DNA of 64,000 nt from assembly GCA_003134995.1 (NCBI GenBank), contig PLDC01000002.1, forward strand, positions 1-64,000. The letters run 5' to 3'. The notes below the pieces were generated by a model. It was not told the DNA's origin. It made no database searches and was given only the letters and a program-made list of their open reading frames with translations. Below, piece by piece: positions 34,587 to 43,767 of the stretch. The DNA comes from Acidobacteriaceae bacterium (GTDB lineage: Bacteria > Acidobacteriota > Terriglobia > Terriglobales > Acidobacteriaceae). Both the position numbers and the translations under genes were made by a program. How positions within the stretch are numbered: the stretch's first letter is position 1; every line of letters begins with the position of its first letter.

Positions 34587-35078
34587 ATGCCTCTCGTCGT
34601 TCGTCCTTCTAAAATTCATTCGGTTGGAGTTTTCACTACAACGGCGGTTCGCAAAGGAACGCGTCTTGTCGAGTATGACGGTCCGCGCATCACGCCGGAG
34701 GAAGCCGACCGGCTTTACGATGAAGCGCCCCGCACCTACCTTTATGGATTAGAAGACGGCAAGACCGTAATCGACGGCGAGGGGATCGCAGCGTACTTCA
34801 ATCACTCCTGCGATCCCAACTGTGAGATCGATGAAGTCAAAGGCCGGGCGTGGATCTTTGCGCTACGCGAGATTGCCGCCGGCGAAGAACTGCTCTGGGA
34901 TTACAACCTTTACGACGATGACGATCCTGCGCCCTGCCACTGCGGTTCGCCGAAGTGCCGCGGGACTATGTATTCGCGAGAATGGATGGCCAAGCTGCGG
35001 CGCAAGGCGCGCCAGAAGAAGGCAAAGAAGCAAGCCGGGCGTAACTCTGCACGCAAATCCAGACGCATTTCGAAGTAA
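34587..35078 (+). CDS. SET-domain lysine methyltransferase-like protein
   Basis: A 163-aa single SET domain. It has SVGVFTTTAVRKGTRLVEYDG (first beta-strands), AAYFNHSCDPNC (SAM-binding knot), AGEELLWDYNLY (catalytic Tyr region), and a post-SET zinc motif CHCGSPKCRG, then a lysine/arginine-rich tail of 35 residues that could bind nucleic acid. SET enzymes methylate lysines; bacterial targets are mostly unknown. It stands alone, 107 bp after the glycosyltransferase remnant and convergent with the RND genes. Confidence 0.9.
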   Translation: MPLVVRPSKIHSVGVFTTTAVRKGTRLVEYDGPRITPEEADRLYDEAPRTYLYGLEDGKTVIDGEGIAAYFNHSCDPNCEIDEVKGRAWIFALREIAAGEELLWDYNLYDDDDPAPCHCGSPKCRGTMYSREWMAKLRRKARQKKAKKQAGRNSARKSRRISK

Positions 35079-35093
35079 GAGTAATGCCGGCTC

Positions 35094-38000
35094 TTAAGCT
35101 CTCTTTACCGGAGCCTTCCCGTGTTCCCGCCAGCCTTCGATAATCAGATATAGCACTGGGATGAAGAACAGATTCAGGAATGTGGACATGATCATGCCGC
35201 CGAAGACAGTTGTGCCCACGGAGTGACGTCCGTTTTCACCCGCGCCGGTGGCGATGACCAGAGGCACGACGCCGAGAATGAACGCCAGCGAAGTCATGAG
35301 AATCGGACGCAGGCGAATCGCGGCTGCCTGTATGGCTGATTCAACTAGAGGGACTCCGCGTCCTCGCAGTTGCTCGGCGAACTCGACGATCAGAATCGCG
35401 TTCTTGCTCGACAGCCCAACCAGCATGACGAGTCCCACCTGGCAGAAAACGTCGTTCTGCAATCCACGTAACCATTGCGCTCCCAGTGCTCCAAGCAGAG
35501 CCATGGGCACGGCGAGCAACACAATGAACGGCAACACGAAGCTTTCATACTGCGCAGAGAGCGTGAGGTACACGACCACTACGCCTAATCCAAAGAGGAT
35601 TGCCGTGGTTGCACCCGACTGCAATTCTTCAAGCGACAGTCCAGTCCAACTGTAGGTGAATCCTTGCGGCATCTTCTTGGCCAACTCGTCCATCGCGGCG
35701 ATCGCCTGCCCGGAACTATTGCCGGGGGCAGCCGAGCCATCGATTTCCGCGGAGCGGAACAGATTGTAGTGGCTGATCACCTGCGGCGTTGTGGTCTGCG
35801 TGACGCTGATCAGATTGTCGAGTGGCACCATCGCGCCGCTATCGGAGCGCACATAGAACTGCTTCATGTCCTGCGCGTTGGCACGGAATTGCTTGTCGGC
35901 CTGCACGTAAACGCGATAGGAGCGGTTGTTGAAATCGAAGTCATTTACGTAGGAAGAACCCATGTAGACGCTGAGCGTGTCAGTGATCTGCGATAACGGA
36001 ACATGCAGGCTCTTCGCCTTCTCACGATCGATGGTTACAAGATATTGCGGATCGTTCGCCGTGAACGAACTATAAAGTCCGACCAGATCTTTGCGCGCGA
36101 AGCCCTGGCGGATGATGCTTTGCGTAGTGCTAGCGAGTTCATCGAGCCGGTGCGCAGCCTGATCCTGTATGACGAATTGAAAGCCGCCAAATTGTCCGAG
36201 ACCCTGAATGGCGGGCGGAAGCGTGGCAAACACGATCGCGCCCGAAATGCCAAACAGTCTGGGACGAACTCGGTTCACAATGGCTGTCGCCGTGTGCTGA
36301 TCGCCTTTGCGCTCGGAGTAGGGCTTCAGCGGAACGAAGATGAGTCCCTGGTTCGAGGTACTGCCGGAAAATCCAAAGCCCGCAATCGAAAACGTTCCCT
36401 CGGCTTCCGTGACATCGCTCAGCATACCCGCCACCTGCCTACCAATCCCCTTCGTGTATTCGAGCGACGCTCCCGAGGGCGCCTGCATCACGATGATGAA
36501 ATAGCCCTGGTCTTCATCGGGGACGAAGCCCGTCGGCACGCTTTTGAAGACAAGGTAAGTAAGTCCCAGACCGGCGACGAATACGACCATCATCGCCAGC
36601 CTGTATTTCAGCAGGAAACCCAACAGGCGACGGTACCAACCGGTCATGACAGTCACGCCGTCGTCAAACTTTTGCAACCACCACCATTTTTGCCGGTGGG
36701 GACCGCTCAGAAAAATTGCCGCCAGCACCGGAGCCAAGGTAAGCGCGTTGAATGCGGAAATTGCGATGGAGAATGCGATGGTCAGCGCAAACTGGCGAAA
36801 CAGAATGCCGGTTGTTCCGGGAAAGAATGCAACCGGGACAAACACCGCGACCAGCACCAGCGAAGTTGCGATGACGGCGCTGGTAATCTCGGCGGTCGCG
36901 GCCGCTGCGGCTTTGTGGGAATCGTGTTCGCCCTCGGCGATGTGGCGCTCAATGTTTTCAATCACGACGATCGCATCGTCGACCACCAAACCTGTGGCCA
37001 GCGTGATACCGAACAACGTCAGAGTGTTGATGGAGAAGCCAAGCAACTTAATAAAGATGAAGGTGCCGATGAGAGAAACCGGAGTGGCGATGAAGTGAAT
37101 CATCGTCGTCCTCCAGTCGCCGAGAAAGATGAAGATCACAAGGATGACCAGCAGAATCGCCGAGCCTACGGTGTAGACCACGTCGCGAATGGATTCGCTG
37201 ACTGCGTCCGTGGTATCGAAGGCGACCTTGTAGTGCATTCCGGGAGGGAAGCTTTTCGAAAGCCGCTCGAGTTCTGCCAGCGCGCGCCGGTGAACATCGA
37301 GCGCATTCGCGGTGGAAAGCTGCGTAACGGCCATGCCGATTGCATCCTTGCCATCGAATTGCAGATCGGTGCCGTAGTCTTCCGCGCCCAACTCGGCTCG
37401 TCCCACATCCTTCAGGCGGACGAGCGTTCCATCGCTATTGGTCTTGAGGATGATGTTTTCGAATTGGCTGGGCTCGCTCAAGCGTCCGACGGCGCGAACG
37501 CTGATCTGGTACTGCTGTCCCTCAGGGGCGGGTTGCTGGCCGACCTGGCCGGCAGCGATTTCCACGTTCTGCTCCGAGAGCGCGCTGACCACGTCGGGCG
37601 CAGTGAGAGCGCGACCGGCGAGGCGCCCGGGATCGAGCCAGAGGCGCATGGAATATTTGCGCTCGCCGAAGATGATGACGTCGGCGACGCCCGGAATACG
37701 TTTGAGCGAATCTTTGACGTACACATCGAGGTAGTTGCTGAGGAATAGCGTGGAGTACGTATTAGCGTCGGCCTGGATGGCGGCGCCGAAGACGAAGTTC
37801 TGCGAAGTTTTTGCCGTGGTTATGCCAACATTTTTTACAGCGGCGGGCAGGCGACCTTGTGCGGTGTTGACGCGGTTTTGAATGTCGACCGTCGCGAGGT
37901 CGGGGTCGCGATTCAGATCGAACGTGGCGGTAATGGTGCTCGAACCGTCGTTGCCGCTGGTCGAGGTGATGTACTTCATTCCCTCAGCGCCGTTGATCTG

Positions 38001-38204
38001 CTGCTCGAGCGGAATGGTGACCGCGCTCTCGACTGTCTGCGCGCTGGCGCCGGTATAGAAGCTGGTGACGCCTACTTGCGGCGGAGCCAGATTTGGAAAC
38101 TGAGAGATGGGCAGCGTGGGAATGACGGCCGCGCCCGCCAGAATAATCAGCAGGGCGCAGACTGACGCGAACACCGGGCGGCGGATAAAGAATTCAACGA
38201 ACAT
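35094..38204 (-). CDS. RND multidrug efflux transporter (AcrB/MexB family)
   Basis: A 1036-aa inner-membrane proton/drug antiporter, the usual AcrB length. Start MFVEFFIRRPVFASVCALLIILAG is typical. The proton relay Asp pair lies in GLVVDDAIVVIENIER. Two sets of six membrane helices flank periplasmic loops (IPLEQQINGAEGMKYITST in the first). The C-terminal half has VGLVMLVGLSSKNAILIVEFA. The adaptor gene follows upstream at 38432, on the same strand, so the pair is likely one operon; no outer-membrane channel gene is next to them. Confidence 0.96.
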   Translation of the reverse strand: MFVEFFIRRPVFASVCALLIILAGAAVIPTLPISQFPNLAPPQVGVTSFYTGASAQTVESAVTIPLEQQINGAEGMKYITSTSGNDGSSTITATFDLNRDPDLATVDIQNRVNTAQGRLPAAVKNVGITTAKTSQNFVFGAAIQADANTYSTLFLSNYLDVYVKDSLKRIPGVADVIIFGERKYSMRLWLDPGRLAGRALTAPDVVSALSEQNVEIAAGQVGQQPAPEGQQYQISVRAVGRLSEPSQFENIILKTNSDGTLVRLKDVGRAELGAEDYGTDLQFDGKDAIGMAVTQLSTANALDVHRRALAELERLSKSFPPGMHYKVAFDTTDAVSESIRDVVYTVGSAILLVILVIFIFLGDWRTTMIHFIATPVSLIGTFIFIKLLGFSINTLTLFGITLATGLVVDDAIVVIENIERHIAEGEHDSHKAAAAATAEITSAVIATSLVLVAVFVPVAFFPGTTGILFRQFALTIAFSIAISAFNALTLAPVLAAIFLSGPHRQKWWWLQKFDDGVTVMTGWYRRLLGFLLKYRLAMMVVFVAGLGLTYLVFKSVPTGFVPDEDQGYFIIVMQAPSGASLEYTKGIGRQVAGMLSDVTEAEGTFSIAGFGFSGSTSNQGLIFVPLKPYSERKGDQHTATAIVNRVRPRLFGISGAIVFATLPPAIQGLGQFGGFQFVIQDQAAHRLDELASTTQSIIRQGFARKDLVGLYSSFTANDPQYLVTIDREKAKSLHVPLSQITDTLSVYMGSSYVNDFDFNNRSYRVYVQADKQFRANAQDMKQFYVRSDSGAMVPLDNLISVTQTTTPQVISHYNLFRSAEIDGSAAPGNSSGQAIAAMDELAKKMPQGFTYSWTGLSLEELQSGATTAILFGLGVVVVYLTLSAQYESFVLPFIVLLAVPMALLGALGAQWLRGLQNDVFCQVGLVMLVGLSSKNAILIVEFAEQLRGRGVPLVESAIQAAAIRLRPILMTSLAFILGVVPLVIATGAGENGRHSVGTTVFGGMIMSTFLNLFFIPVLYLIIEGWREHGKAPVKRA

Positions 38205-38431
38205 AGAAGATCGGGCTTCGGGCTTTGGCTTTCGGGCTTCGGCAACGCGAGTAGCAATTAGCAGTTAGCAATTAGCACTCAGCAATTAGCACTCAGCATT
38301 CAGCCGGTCTGACAGGTTCTTTTGGCTCGACGACACCTTCCCGGCTAATTGCTAATCGCCAACTGCTTATTGTTTGAATCTCACAACCTAAGAGCGAGAG
38401 CCCGGAGCCCGAAAGCCGCAGCCCGCCTCTC
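38205..38431. repeat. Repeat-rich spacer between RND genes
   Basis: The 227-bp spacer is mostly degenerate repeats: AGCAATTAGCAGTTAGCAAT and ACTCAGC variants at 38245-38300, an opposite-strand-like copy GCTAATTGCTAATCGCC at about 38342, and GGCTTTCGGGCTTCGG/GAGCCCGAAAGCC near both ends. The two halves can pair, so a large hairpin in the RND transcript is possible. Confidence 0.55.
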
Positions 38432-39541
38432 TCAGCTTTGCGGAATCACGGGCGCGCCATCCAGCAGGAACTGCGTTCCGGAAATGATTACTTTATCGCC
38501 GGGCTTGAGGCCATCCTGAACTTCGTAATCGTTGCCTACCGTCTGCCCGACCTTGAGCGGTTTCTGGCGGGCTACGTACGATCCGCCATTCTGCGGTTCA
38601 GCGACGAAGGCGAAATACTGTCCTCCGAGCCTTGATACCGCTAGGATCGGAACCTGCGGGTTCTGGTGCGTGCCCCACACGATGCGCGCGTGGATAAACT
38701 GCGACTGCCGCAACGCGTCATTGCTGTTGGCGATGCGCGCCTTCACCAGCACGGTCTGTGTTGTGGTATCCACCTGCGGTGAGATGAAGTCGACGCGGCT
38801 ATCGGCCAGCACCTTGCCTTCGCTATCCAATATCTGCACCGGCAGATTCATCTTGAGCTGCGCGGAGCGTTCAATCGGCACATAGAGATAGACTTCGAGG
38901 CTGCCGGGTTTATCGACGGTCGTTAACTGCGTGGTGACAGCGACGCGATCGCCGACGCGCACCGGAACATCTCCAACAATGCCGGCCCAGGGCGCCACCA
39001 CCCTGTAGTAATGAAGTTGCACTTCCTGTTCACGGACCTGCGCTCCCAGCGAGTCGAGTTGCGCTTGCGCGTTGTCCATGGCGGACTTCACCTGGTCGAG
39101 TTCCTGCCGGCTCACCACGCCCGCCGCATAGAGTGATTGGGTGCGCTGGAACTGCTGTTTGGCGTAGCTCAAGCTCGCTTCCTGTGCGGCGCGCGAACTT
39201 TCCTGGCTGTTCACCGTGGCTTGCTGCTTGAGCGGATCGATCTCCATCAGCGGCGCACCGGAGTTAACGGACTCGCCGGAGTGCACCAGGATTTTGGTGA
39301 TCTGCCCCTCGACTTGCGGCATGATGACGGCCGAATCGCGCGACTTCAGTGTGGCTACGTATTCGCTGGCGTCGTCTACTGCTGTGGCGCGGGCTTCCTG
39401 CACTTTCACCGGCATTGCATGCGGCCCACCCGCCTGAGCATTCGGCGAGGCCTTGCCCGAGCAGGCTAACGTGCTTGCGCTGGCAGCAAGTGCTACGAGT
39501 AGAAGACTCCGAATTAGAAGATTGCGAGGATTCACGGACAT
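38432..39541 (-). CDS. RND efflux periplasmic adaptor (membrane fusion protein)
   Basis: A 369-aa lipoprotein-type adaptor linking the inner-membrane pump with an outer-membrane channel. The N-terminus has a hydrophobic stretch ending in a lipobox (LAC followed by SGKASP). Family motifs are VIMPQVEGQITKILVHSGESV (lipoyl-half), a coiled-coil hairpin with SLYAAGVVSRQELDQVKSAMD, and YRVVAPWAGIVGDVPVRVGD. The last residues form the membrane-proximal domain. Read upstream of the RND pump gene on the same strand. Confidence 0.94.
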   Translation of the reverse strand: MSVNPRNLLIRSLLLVALAASASTLACSGKASPNAQAGGPHAMPVKVQEARATAVDDASEYVATLKSRDSAVIMPQVEGQITKILVHSGESVNSGAPLMEIDPLKQQATVNSQESSRAAQEASLSYAKQQFQRTQSLYAAGVVSRQELDQVKSAMDNAQAQLDSLGAQVREQEVQLHYYRVVAPWAGIVGDVPVRVGDRVAVTTQLTTVDKPGSLEVYLYVPIERSAQLKMNLPVQILDSEGKVLADSRVDFISPQVDTTTQTVLVKARIANSNDALRQSQFIHARIVWGTHQNPQVPILAVSRLGGQYFAFVAEPQNGGSYVARQKPLKVGQTVGNDYEVQDGLKPGDKVIISGTQFLLDGAPVIPQS

Positions 39542-39803
39542 GAATTTACCATTTAACCATTTGATGAAAGGCGAGAAACCTACCCGGCCCCAGCCGACTG
39601 CGCCGCCAAATTAGACGAGTGCACAATCCCGGTATCAGCCTTCCGATAGAAGATTGCTGGGAGCGCCATTTGGACGCAAAATAATTGCTGGCCTCCGGGG
39701 AAGAAATGGTGAAGCGCAAAGAGGAAGCCGAAGCGAAAGGTGACCCACGTTAGAACCGCGGACTTTGTCCTTAGATACTCTCGCTTCTGCTACATTGTTG
39801 CGG

Positions 39804-40850
39804 ATGAAGACTCCCGCCCAGCCTGCCCGCGGCTTTGCCAGCGACAACAATGCCGGCGTGCATCCCGAGGTTCTGGAAGCGATTGGCCGCGCCAACCAAG
39901 GCCATGTGATCGCCTACGGCAACGATGATTACACCCGTTCGGCGATCCAGAAGTTCGAAGAGCATTTTGGATCGGACATCGCAGTTTTTTTCACCTTCAA
40001 CGGAACGGGCGCGAATGTTCTGAGCCTGCAGGCCCTGACGCGGTCGTTTCAGTCGGTGCTGTGCAGCGACTACGCGCACATCTATACCGATGAATGCGGC
40101 GCGCCCGAGAAGCACACCGGGTGCAAACTGATTCCGCTGCCGCATCGGGATGGAAAGATTACGCTGGAATCGGTTCGGCAGGCTTATCACGGGATCGGCG
40201 ACCAACATCATTCGCAGCCGCGCGTCATTTCCATTACGCAGTGCACCGAGATGGGTACGGTTTACCAACCGGAAGAGGTTCAGGCGCTCGCTCGTTTCGC
40301 CCACGAGCATGACATGTTTCTACACATGGATGGCGCGCGAATTGCAAACGCTGCGGCCTCGCTCGGTCAAACACTCCGCGCGGCGTCGCGCGATCTCGGC
40401 GTGGACGCGCTATCTTTCGGAGGCACCAAGAATGGAATCCTGGGCGGCGAAGCCGTGGTGTTCTTCCATCCTGAACAGGGGCAGGACTTGCTCTACCTGC
40501 GCAAGCAGAGCATGCAACTGGCCTCGAAGATGCGCTTTGTCTCGGCGCAATTCGAGGCTTTGCTCACCGGCGATCTGTGGCGGCGCAACGCTGAACACTC
40601 CAACCGCATGGCTCGCGTGCTGGAAAGGGCAGTGAGCCACATTCCCGCGGTCAAAGTTGTGTGGAAGGTCGAAGCCAACGGAGTTTTCGTGCAGATTCCG
40701 CGACATGCGATTGAGAAGATTATGAAGCGGTACTTTTTTTATGTGTGGATCGAAGAGGAGTCGATCGTGCGCTGGATGTGCTCGTTCGACACTACGGAGG
40801 CGGACATTCGCACGTTTGTCGAGTTTGTCGCCGAGGCGGTGAAAGGGTGA
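39804..40850 (+). CDS. Low-specificity threonine aldolase-like PLP enzyme
   Basis: A 348-aa aspartate-aminotransferase-fold enzyme of the beta-eliminating lyase/threonine aldolase family, which splits L-threonine or allo-threonine into glycine and acetaldehyde. It has GFASDNNAGVHPEVLEAI, the YGNDDYT loop, a DGARIANAAASLG metal/substrate-region motif, and LSFGGTKNGILGGEAVVFF with the PLP-binding Lys. ATG 39804 (MKTPAQP) was chosen over TTG 39765 as family proteins start close to the SDN motif. Stands alone. Confidence 0.88.
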   Translation: MKTPAQPARGFASDNNAGVHPEVLEAIGRANQGHVIAYGNDDYTRSAIQKFEEHFGSDIAVFFTFNGTGANVLSLQALTRSFQSVLCSDYAHIYTDECGAPEKHTGCKLIPLPHRDGKITLESVRQAYHGIGDQHHSQPRVISITQCTEMGTVYQPEEVQALARFAHEHDMFLHMDGARIANAAASLGQTLRAASRDLGVDALSFGGTKNGILGGEAVVFFHPEQGQDLLYLRKQSMQLASKMRFVSAQFEALLTGDLWRRNAEHSNRMARVLERAVSHIPAVKVVWKVEANGVFVQIPRHAIEKIMKRYFFYVWIEEESIVRWMCSFDTTEADIRTFVEFVAEAVKG

Positions 40851-40996
40851 GGAGACGTTCTTGATCGAGCTGGGTAGTGCCTCAGTGGCGCACTACCTCG
40901 AGCTGTTAGCAGTTGCTTTTTGCCCCACCTTTGACTAAATTTACTCTTCCCCCGCTGTGCGAGTCTTCAGCCGGGTTGTTTCATTCAGGAGTCGTG

Positions 40997-41638
40997 ATGA
41001 GCCGGAAGTGGTTCAGCGTCCTTGCACTGATTGCCGCCGCGACCTTTTTCTTGAGCCTGTCCAGTTGCGGGTTCAACCAGCATCTGACTTCGATTTCGAT
41101 TGCGCCTACGGGAGCGACGTTCGGAGCAGTCGATACCAGCCTTTTCGTAAACTTCACGGCCTCCGGAACCTACGCCCACCCGCCGGAAACCAAGGACATC
41201 ACGACTCTCGTGACTTGGGTTTCTGATACACCGCAAGTCGCCACAGTTACCAGTGGCGGGGTGGTAAGCCCAAGTCTCGGCTGCGGAACGGCCAATGTTT
41301 ATGCCACGTATTACGACAGCCCCAATCAAATCACCAGCAACTCCGCTTTTATCACAGTGGACGGGCCGGCTAGCCTCGGTTGCCCGCAAAGCGGCGCGCT
41401 CAGCAATCTGTCGGTGACGATTACGACTGGAACCGGCACTGTCACGAGTGCTCCTGCCGGTATTACATGCGGAACGGTCTGTGCAGCACAATTCACAACC
41501 GGTACCACAGTGGAGCTAACCGCCGCACCCGTCAGTCCCTCGACCTCGGTCGCGTGGACGAACTGCGATAGCAGCACGGGAACCGTTTGCACAGTGTTAC
41601 TGCAGGCAGACCGGGTTGTGAGCGCGGCCTTCAACTAG
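40997..41638 (+). CDS. Lipoprotein with bacterial Ig-like (Big_2) domain
   Basis: A 213-aa exported lipoprotein: signal segment VLALIAAATFFLSLSSC with a lipobox Cys. Residues about 25-110 are a Big_2-type domain (SISIAPTGATFGAVDTS, VTWVSDTPQVATVTSGGVVS), and the last 75 residues are a second beta-rich unit with four Cys (ITCGTVCAAQF, NCDSSTGTVC) that may form disulfides. CAGGAG precedes ATG 40997. It resembles the lipoprotein at 57149. Surface role unknown. Confidence 0.78.
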   Translation: MSRKWFSVLALIAAATFFLSLSSCGFNQHLTSISIAPTGATFGAVDTSLFVNFTASGTYAHPPETKDITTLVTWVSDTPQVATVTSGGVVSPSLGCGTANVYATYYDSPNQITSNSAFITVDGPASLGCPQSGALSNLSVTITTGTGTVTSAPAGITCGTVCAAQFTTGTTVELTAAPVSPSTSVAWTNCDSSTGTVCTVLLQADRVVSAAFN

Positions 41639-41645
41639 CCTTAGG

Positions 41646-41813
41646 TCACTCGCCTTCGCTCAACAGCTTACCCAGCGTGGGCTTGTGCTTTTCCGTTTTC
41701 TTGTTTTTGTGAGGAACTATTTTCCCGGTCGGAGGCGCGCCAAGACGCTCCCGCGCCAACTCTTTTACGGCCTGCACCGTGTGGAACCGTTTTGCTTTTT
41801 TCTTGCGTGCCAT
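41646..41813 (-). CDS. Small lysine-rich hypothetical protein
   Basis: A 55-aa basic protein (MARKKKAKRFHTVQAVKELA, then RERLGAPPTGKIVPHKNKKT and KHKPTLGKLLSEGE). AGGA lies just upstream of this ATG. The frame is open further upstream to 42062 but the extension lies antisense to the next gene and lacks family character. Composition suggests nucleic-acid binding; no family assigned. Confidence 0.55.
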   Translation of the reverse strand: MARKKKAKRFHTVQAVKELARERLGAPPTGKIVPHKNKKTEKHKPTLGKLLSEGE

Positions 41814-41895
41814 TTTCCTGCCTACTCCGACATTCATGTTGCCATAGCATCTTGCCATAGCATGTACGGTATCGAACATGTAATAATCTTGCTTC

Positions 41896-42171
41896 ATGGA
41901 AGAACGCGATTTTTTCGACGAGAGCACGCAGAAGAAACCGGCAACATTAAACTGTCCGCATTGCCACCAGCCCGCTGAGTACGAAGTCACCTGGGTGGTG
42001 CGCACCAAGAAGCGCCAGCTTGCCGGGCGCGCCGACGAGCGTGACCGCGCCCGCTTCGCCAAAGCACGATCCTACATGCTCCGCAAAGACGACCTGATGG
42101 CCTGCAAGAACATGCGGTGCCGCAAGCGGTTTGAGATTTCGGGAGTGCAGTCGGTGGTGTTTACGGAGTAA
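41896..42171 (+). CDS. Small zinc-ribbon-like protein
   Basis: A 91-aa protein with NCPHCHQPAEYEV near residue 20 and CKNMRCRKRFEIS near 70, a pair of CxxC/CxxxxC-type knuckles expected to bind one zinc. The middle is basic and helical (KKRQLAGRADERDRARFAKA). Unknown function; divergent from the lysine-rich protein. Confidence 0.65.
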   Translation: MEERDFFDESTQKKPATLNCPHCHQPAEYEVTWVVRTKKRQLAGRADERDRARFAKARSYMLRKDDLMACKNMRCRKRFEISGVQSVVFTE

Positions 42172-42338
42172 TTGCGGCACTCTGATCTTCAGGCCTTCCC
42201 GTTTGCGTACAAACCTCAAAACGGGAATCGCTTGTCGAAGCGTTGATCCTTCCCGCCGATTCCGCTTCCAGCTGGGGCTCTCGTTGCGTGAAGATGAGGG
42301 GATTCACCACGCAGACCTTCATCGCCCGAAGAGAATTT

Positions 42339-42731
42339 ATGTCCTCAAGTTCCGCAACAGCTCCTTCCTTTTTCTTTCAGAAGGTTGACTCCATCAGCGA
42401 GCAAGAACTGGACTCGCTGGCTTATGGGGTCATCCAACTCGATGCCGCAGGCACGGTGCTGCGATATAACGCCTACGAAGCGGATCTTTCGGGGCTTGCC
42501 CGGCAGCGGGTTGTGGGGAAGAATTTTTTCAAGCAAATCGCGCCTTGCACGGACATAAAGGAATTTTACGGACGATTCCAGAAGGGGATTGACGCCGGGG
42601 AATTACAGTGCACGTTCCGCTTTCACTTTGCGTTCAAGGAGAGCCCCTGCGACGTGACGGTCACGCTGTTTTATAACAAGCGCGACGAAACCGTGTGGGT
42701 TCTGGTGCAGCCCTTCGAATTCAAGAAGTAG
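42339..42731 (+). CDS. Photoactive yellow protein-like PAS domain protein
   Basis: A 130-aa single PAS domain that aligns over its whole length with photoactive yellow protein (PYP, 125 aa), a blue-light sensor binding p-coumaric acid by a thioester. It has ELDSLAYGVIQLDAAGTVL, then Y43 and E47 in RYNAYEADLSG (PYP Tyr42 and Glu46), and GKNFFKQIAPCTD with C70 (PYP Cys69). PYP Thr50 is Ser51 here, and Arg52 is Leu53. The chromophore-binding residues are thus mostly kept. No tyrosine ammonia-lyase or coumarate-CoA ligase gene is nearby. ATG 42339 fits the PYP N-terminus; the frame is open to 42243. Confidence 0.82.
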   Translation: MSSSSATAPSFFFQKVDSISEQELDSLAYGVIQLDAAGTVLRYNAYEADLSGLARQRVVGKNFFKQIAPCTDIKEFYGRFQKGIDAGELQCTFRFHFAFKESPCDVTVTLFYNKRDETVWVLVQPFEFKK

Positions 42732-42914
42732 AACCACGAAGGCACAACGGTCCGCGAATGAAAACGCTGGGATGGACGCACTCCGTGTGCATCGTGCTTC
42801 GATTGGTTCTCTTATCGTTCTTCTCTTATCTTCCTCACCCGTTCCGCAACCGCGTCATTTATACTTACCGGTTTGGCTTTTGGTCTCAGAGCCTGCCGGT
42901 AAGGAGTGACGTTT

Positions 42915-43685
42915 TTGAAAATTCTGGTTTGCATGAAGCAGGTGCCACAGAAGGATGCACCGCTCAAGCTCAACGAAACCGCGGCGTGGATCCGCGAAGA
43001 CGTGTCGTATGAAGTGAACGAGCCGGACGCCTTCGCGCTCGAAGAGGCGCTGCGGCAAAGAGAAAAACATAAGGGAGAAGTGGTGGTCATCACCTCCGGC
43101 CCGGCGCGTGCCCAGCAAGTGCTGCGCGAAGCCCTGGCCAAGGGCGCCGATCGCGCGATTCATCTTGAAGACAATGCTTTCGTGGGACTCGATGCTTTCA
43201 ACACTGCGAAGGCCTTCGCCGCCGCGATCAAAGATGAACAGTTCGATCTGATCTTTACTGGCCTGCAATCTGACGACTACGGTTACGCGCAGACAGGCGT
43301 CATCCTTGCCGAACTTTTGGGCTGGCCGCACGCCACGATCATTATGCAGATTGAGAAGAACGACACCGGCATCCGCGTGAAGCGCGAACTCGAAGCGGGA
43401 TTTTTTCAGTTCGTCGACATGCCGCTGCCCGCCGTGCTCACGATTCAATCCGGCATCAACAAGCTGCGCTACGCCACGCTGATCGGCATCAAGCAGGCGA
43501 AGAATAAGCCCATCCGCAAGGTAGCGCTGGCGGAGGTGCAGTCGGCAATTGGCGAGAACCTGCAGAAGATCGAGCGCCTCTACGTGCCGCAGAAAACAAA
43601 GAAGACTGAACACATAGAAGGCTCGCCAGTAGAGATCGCAAAAAAGCTGGTAGACAAACTGCGCAACGAACTGCGCGTGCTGTAA
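42915..43685 (+). CDS. etfB: Electron transfer flavoprotein beta subunit
   Basis: A 256-aa ETF-beta. Begins KILVCMKQVPQKDAPLKLNE, and has ITSGPARAQQVLREALAKGADRAIHLED and FTGLQSDDYGYAQTGVILAELLGWPHA, the AMP-binding fold of the family. It accepts electrons from acyl-CoA and other dehydrogenases together with EtfA. I chose TTG 42915 because AAGGAG lies 8 bases upstream; the GTG at 42906 overlaps that site. etfA follows after 82 bp. The intergenic spacer has half of a CTTCGAC-type repeat. Confidence 0.95.
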   Translation: MKILVCMKQVPQKDAPLKLNETAAWIREDVSYEVNEPDAFALEEALRQREKHKGEVVVITSGPARAQQVLREALAKGADRAIHLEDNAFVGLDAFNTAKAFAAAIKDEQFDLIFTGLQSDDYGYAQTGVILAELLGWPHATIIMQIEKNDTGIRVKRELEAGFFQFVDMPLPAVLTIQSGINKLRYATLIGIKQAKNKPIRKVALAEVQSAIGENLQKIERLYVPQKTKKTEHIEGSPVEIAKKLVDKLRNELRVL

Positions 43686-43767
43686 CGCCGGCAGCCTGCC
43701 CTGAGCGAAGTCGAAGGGCGCCTGCTGTTTTTATTTCAGCTAGAAGCTAGGAGCTAGAAGCTGCCTC

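Noticed and set aside
36003-37748. Plus-strand ORF of 581 codons
   Set aside because: It lies entirely antisense to the RND transporter, whose motifs are unambiguous.
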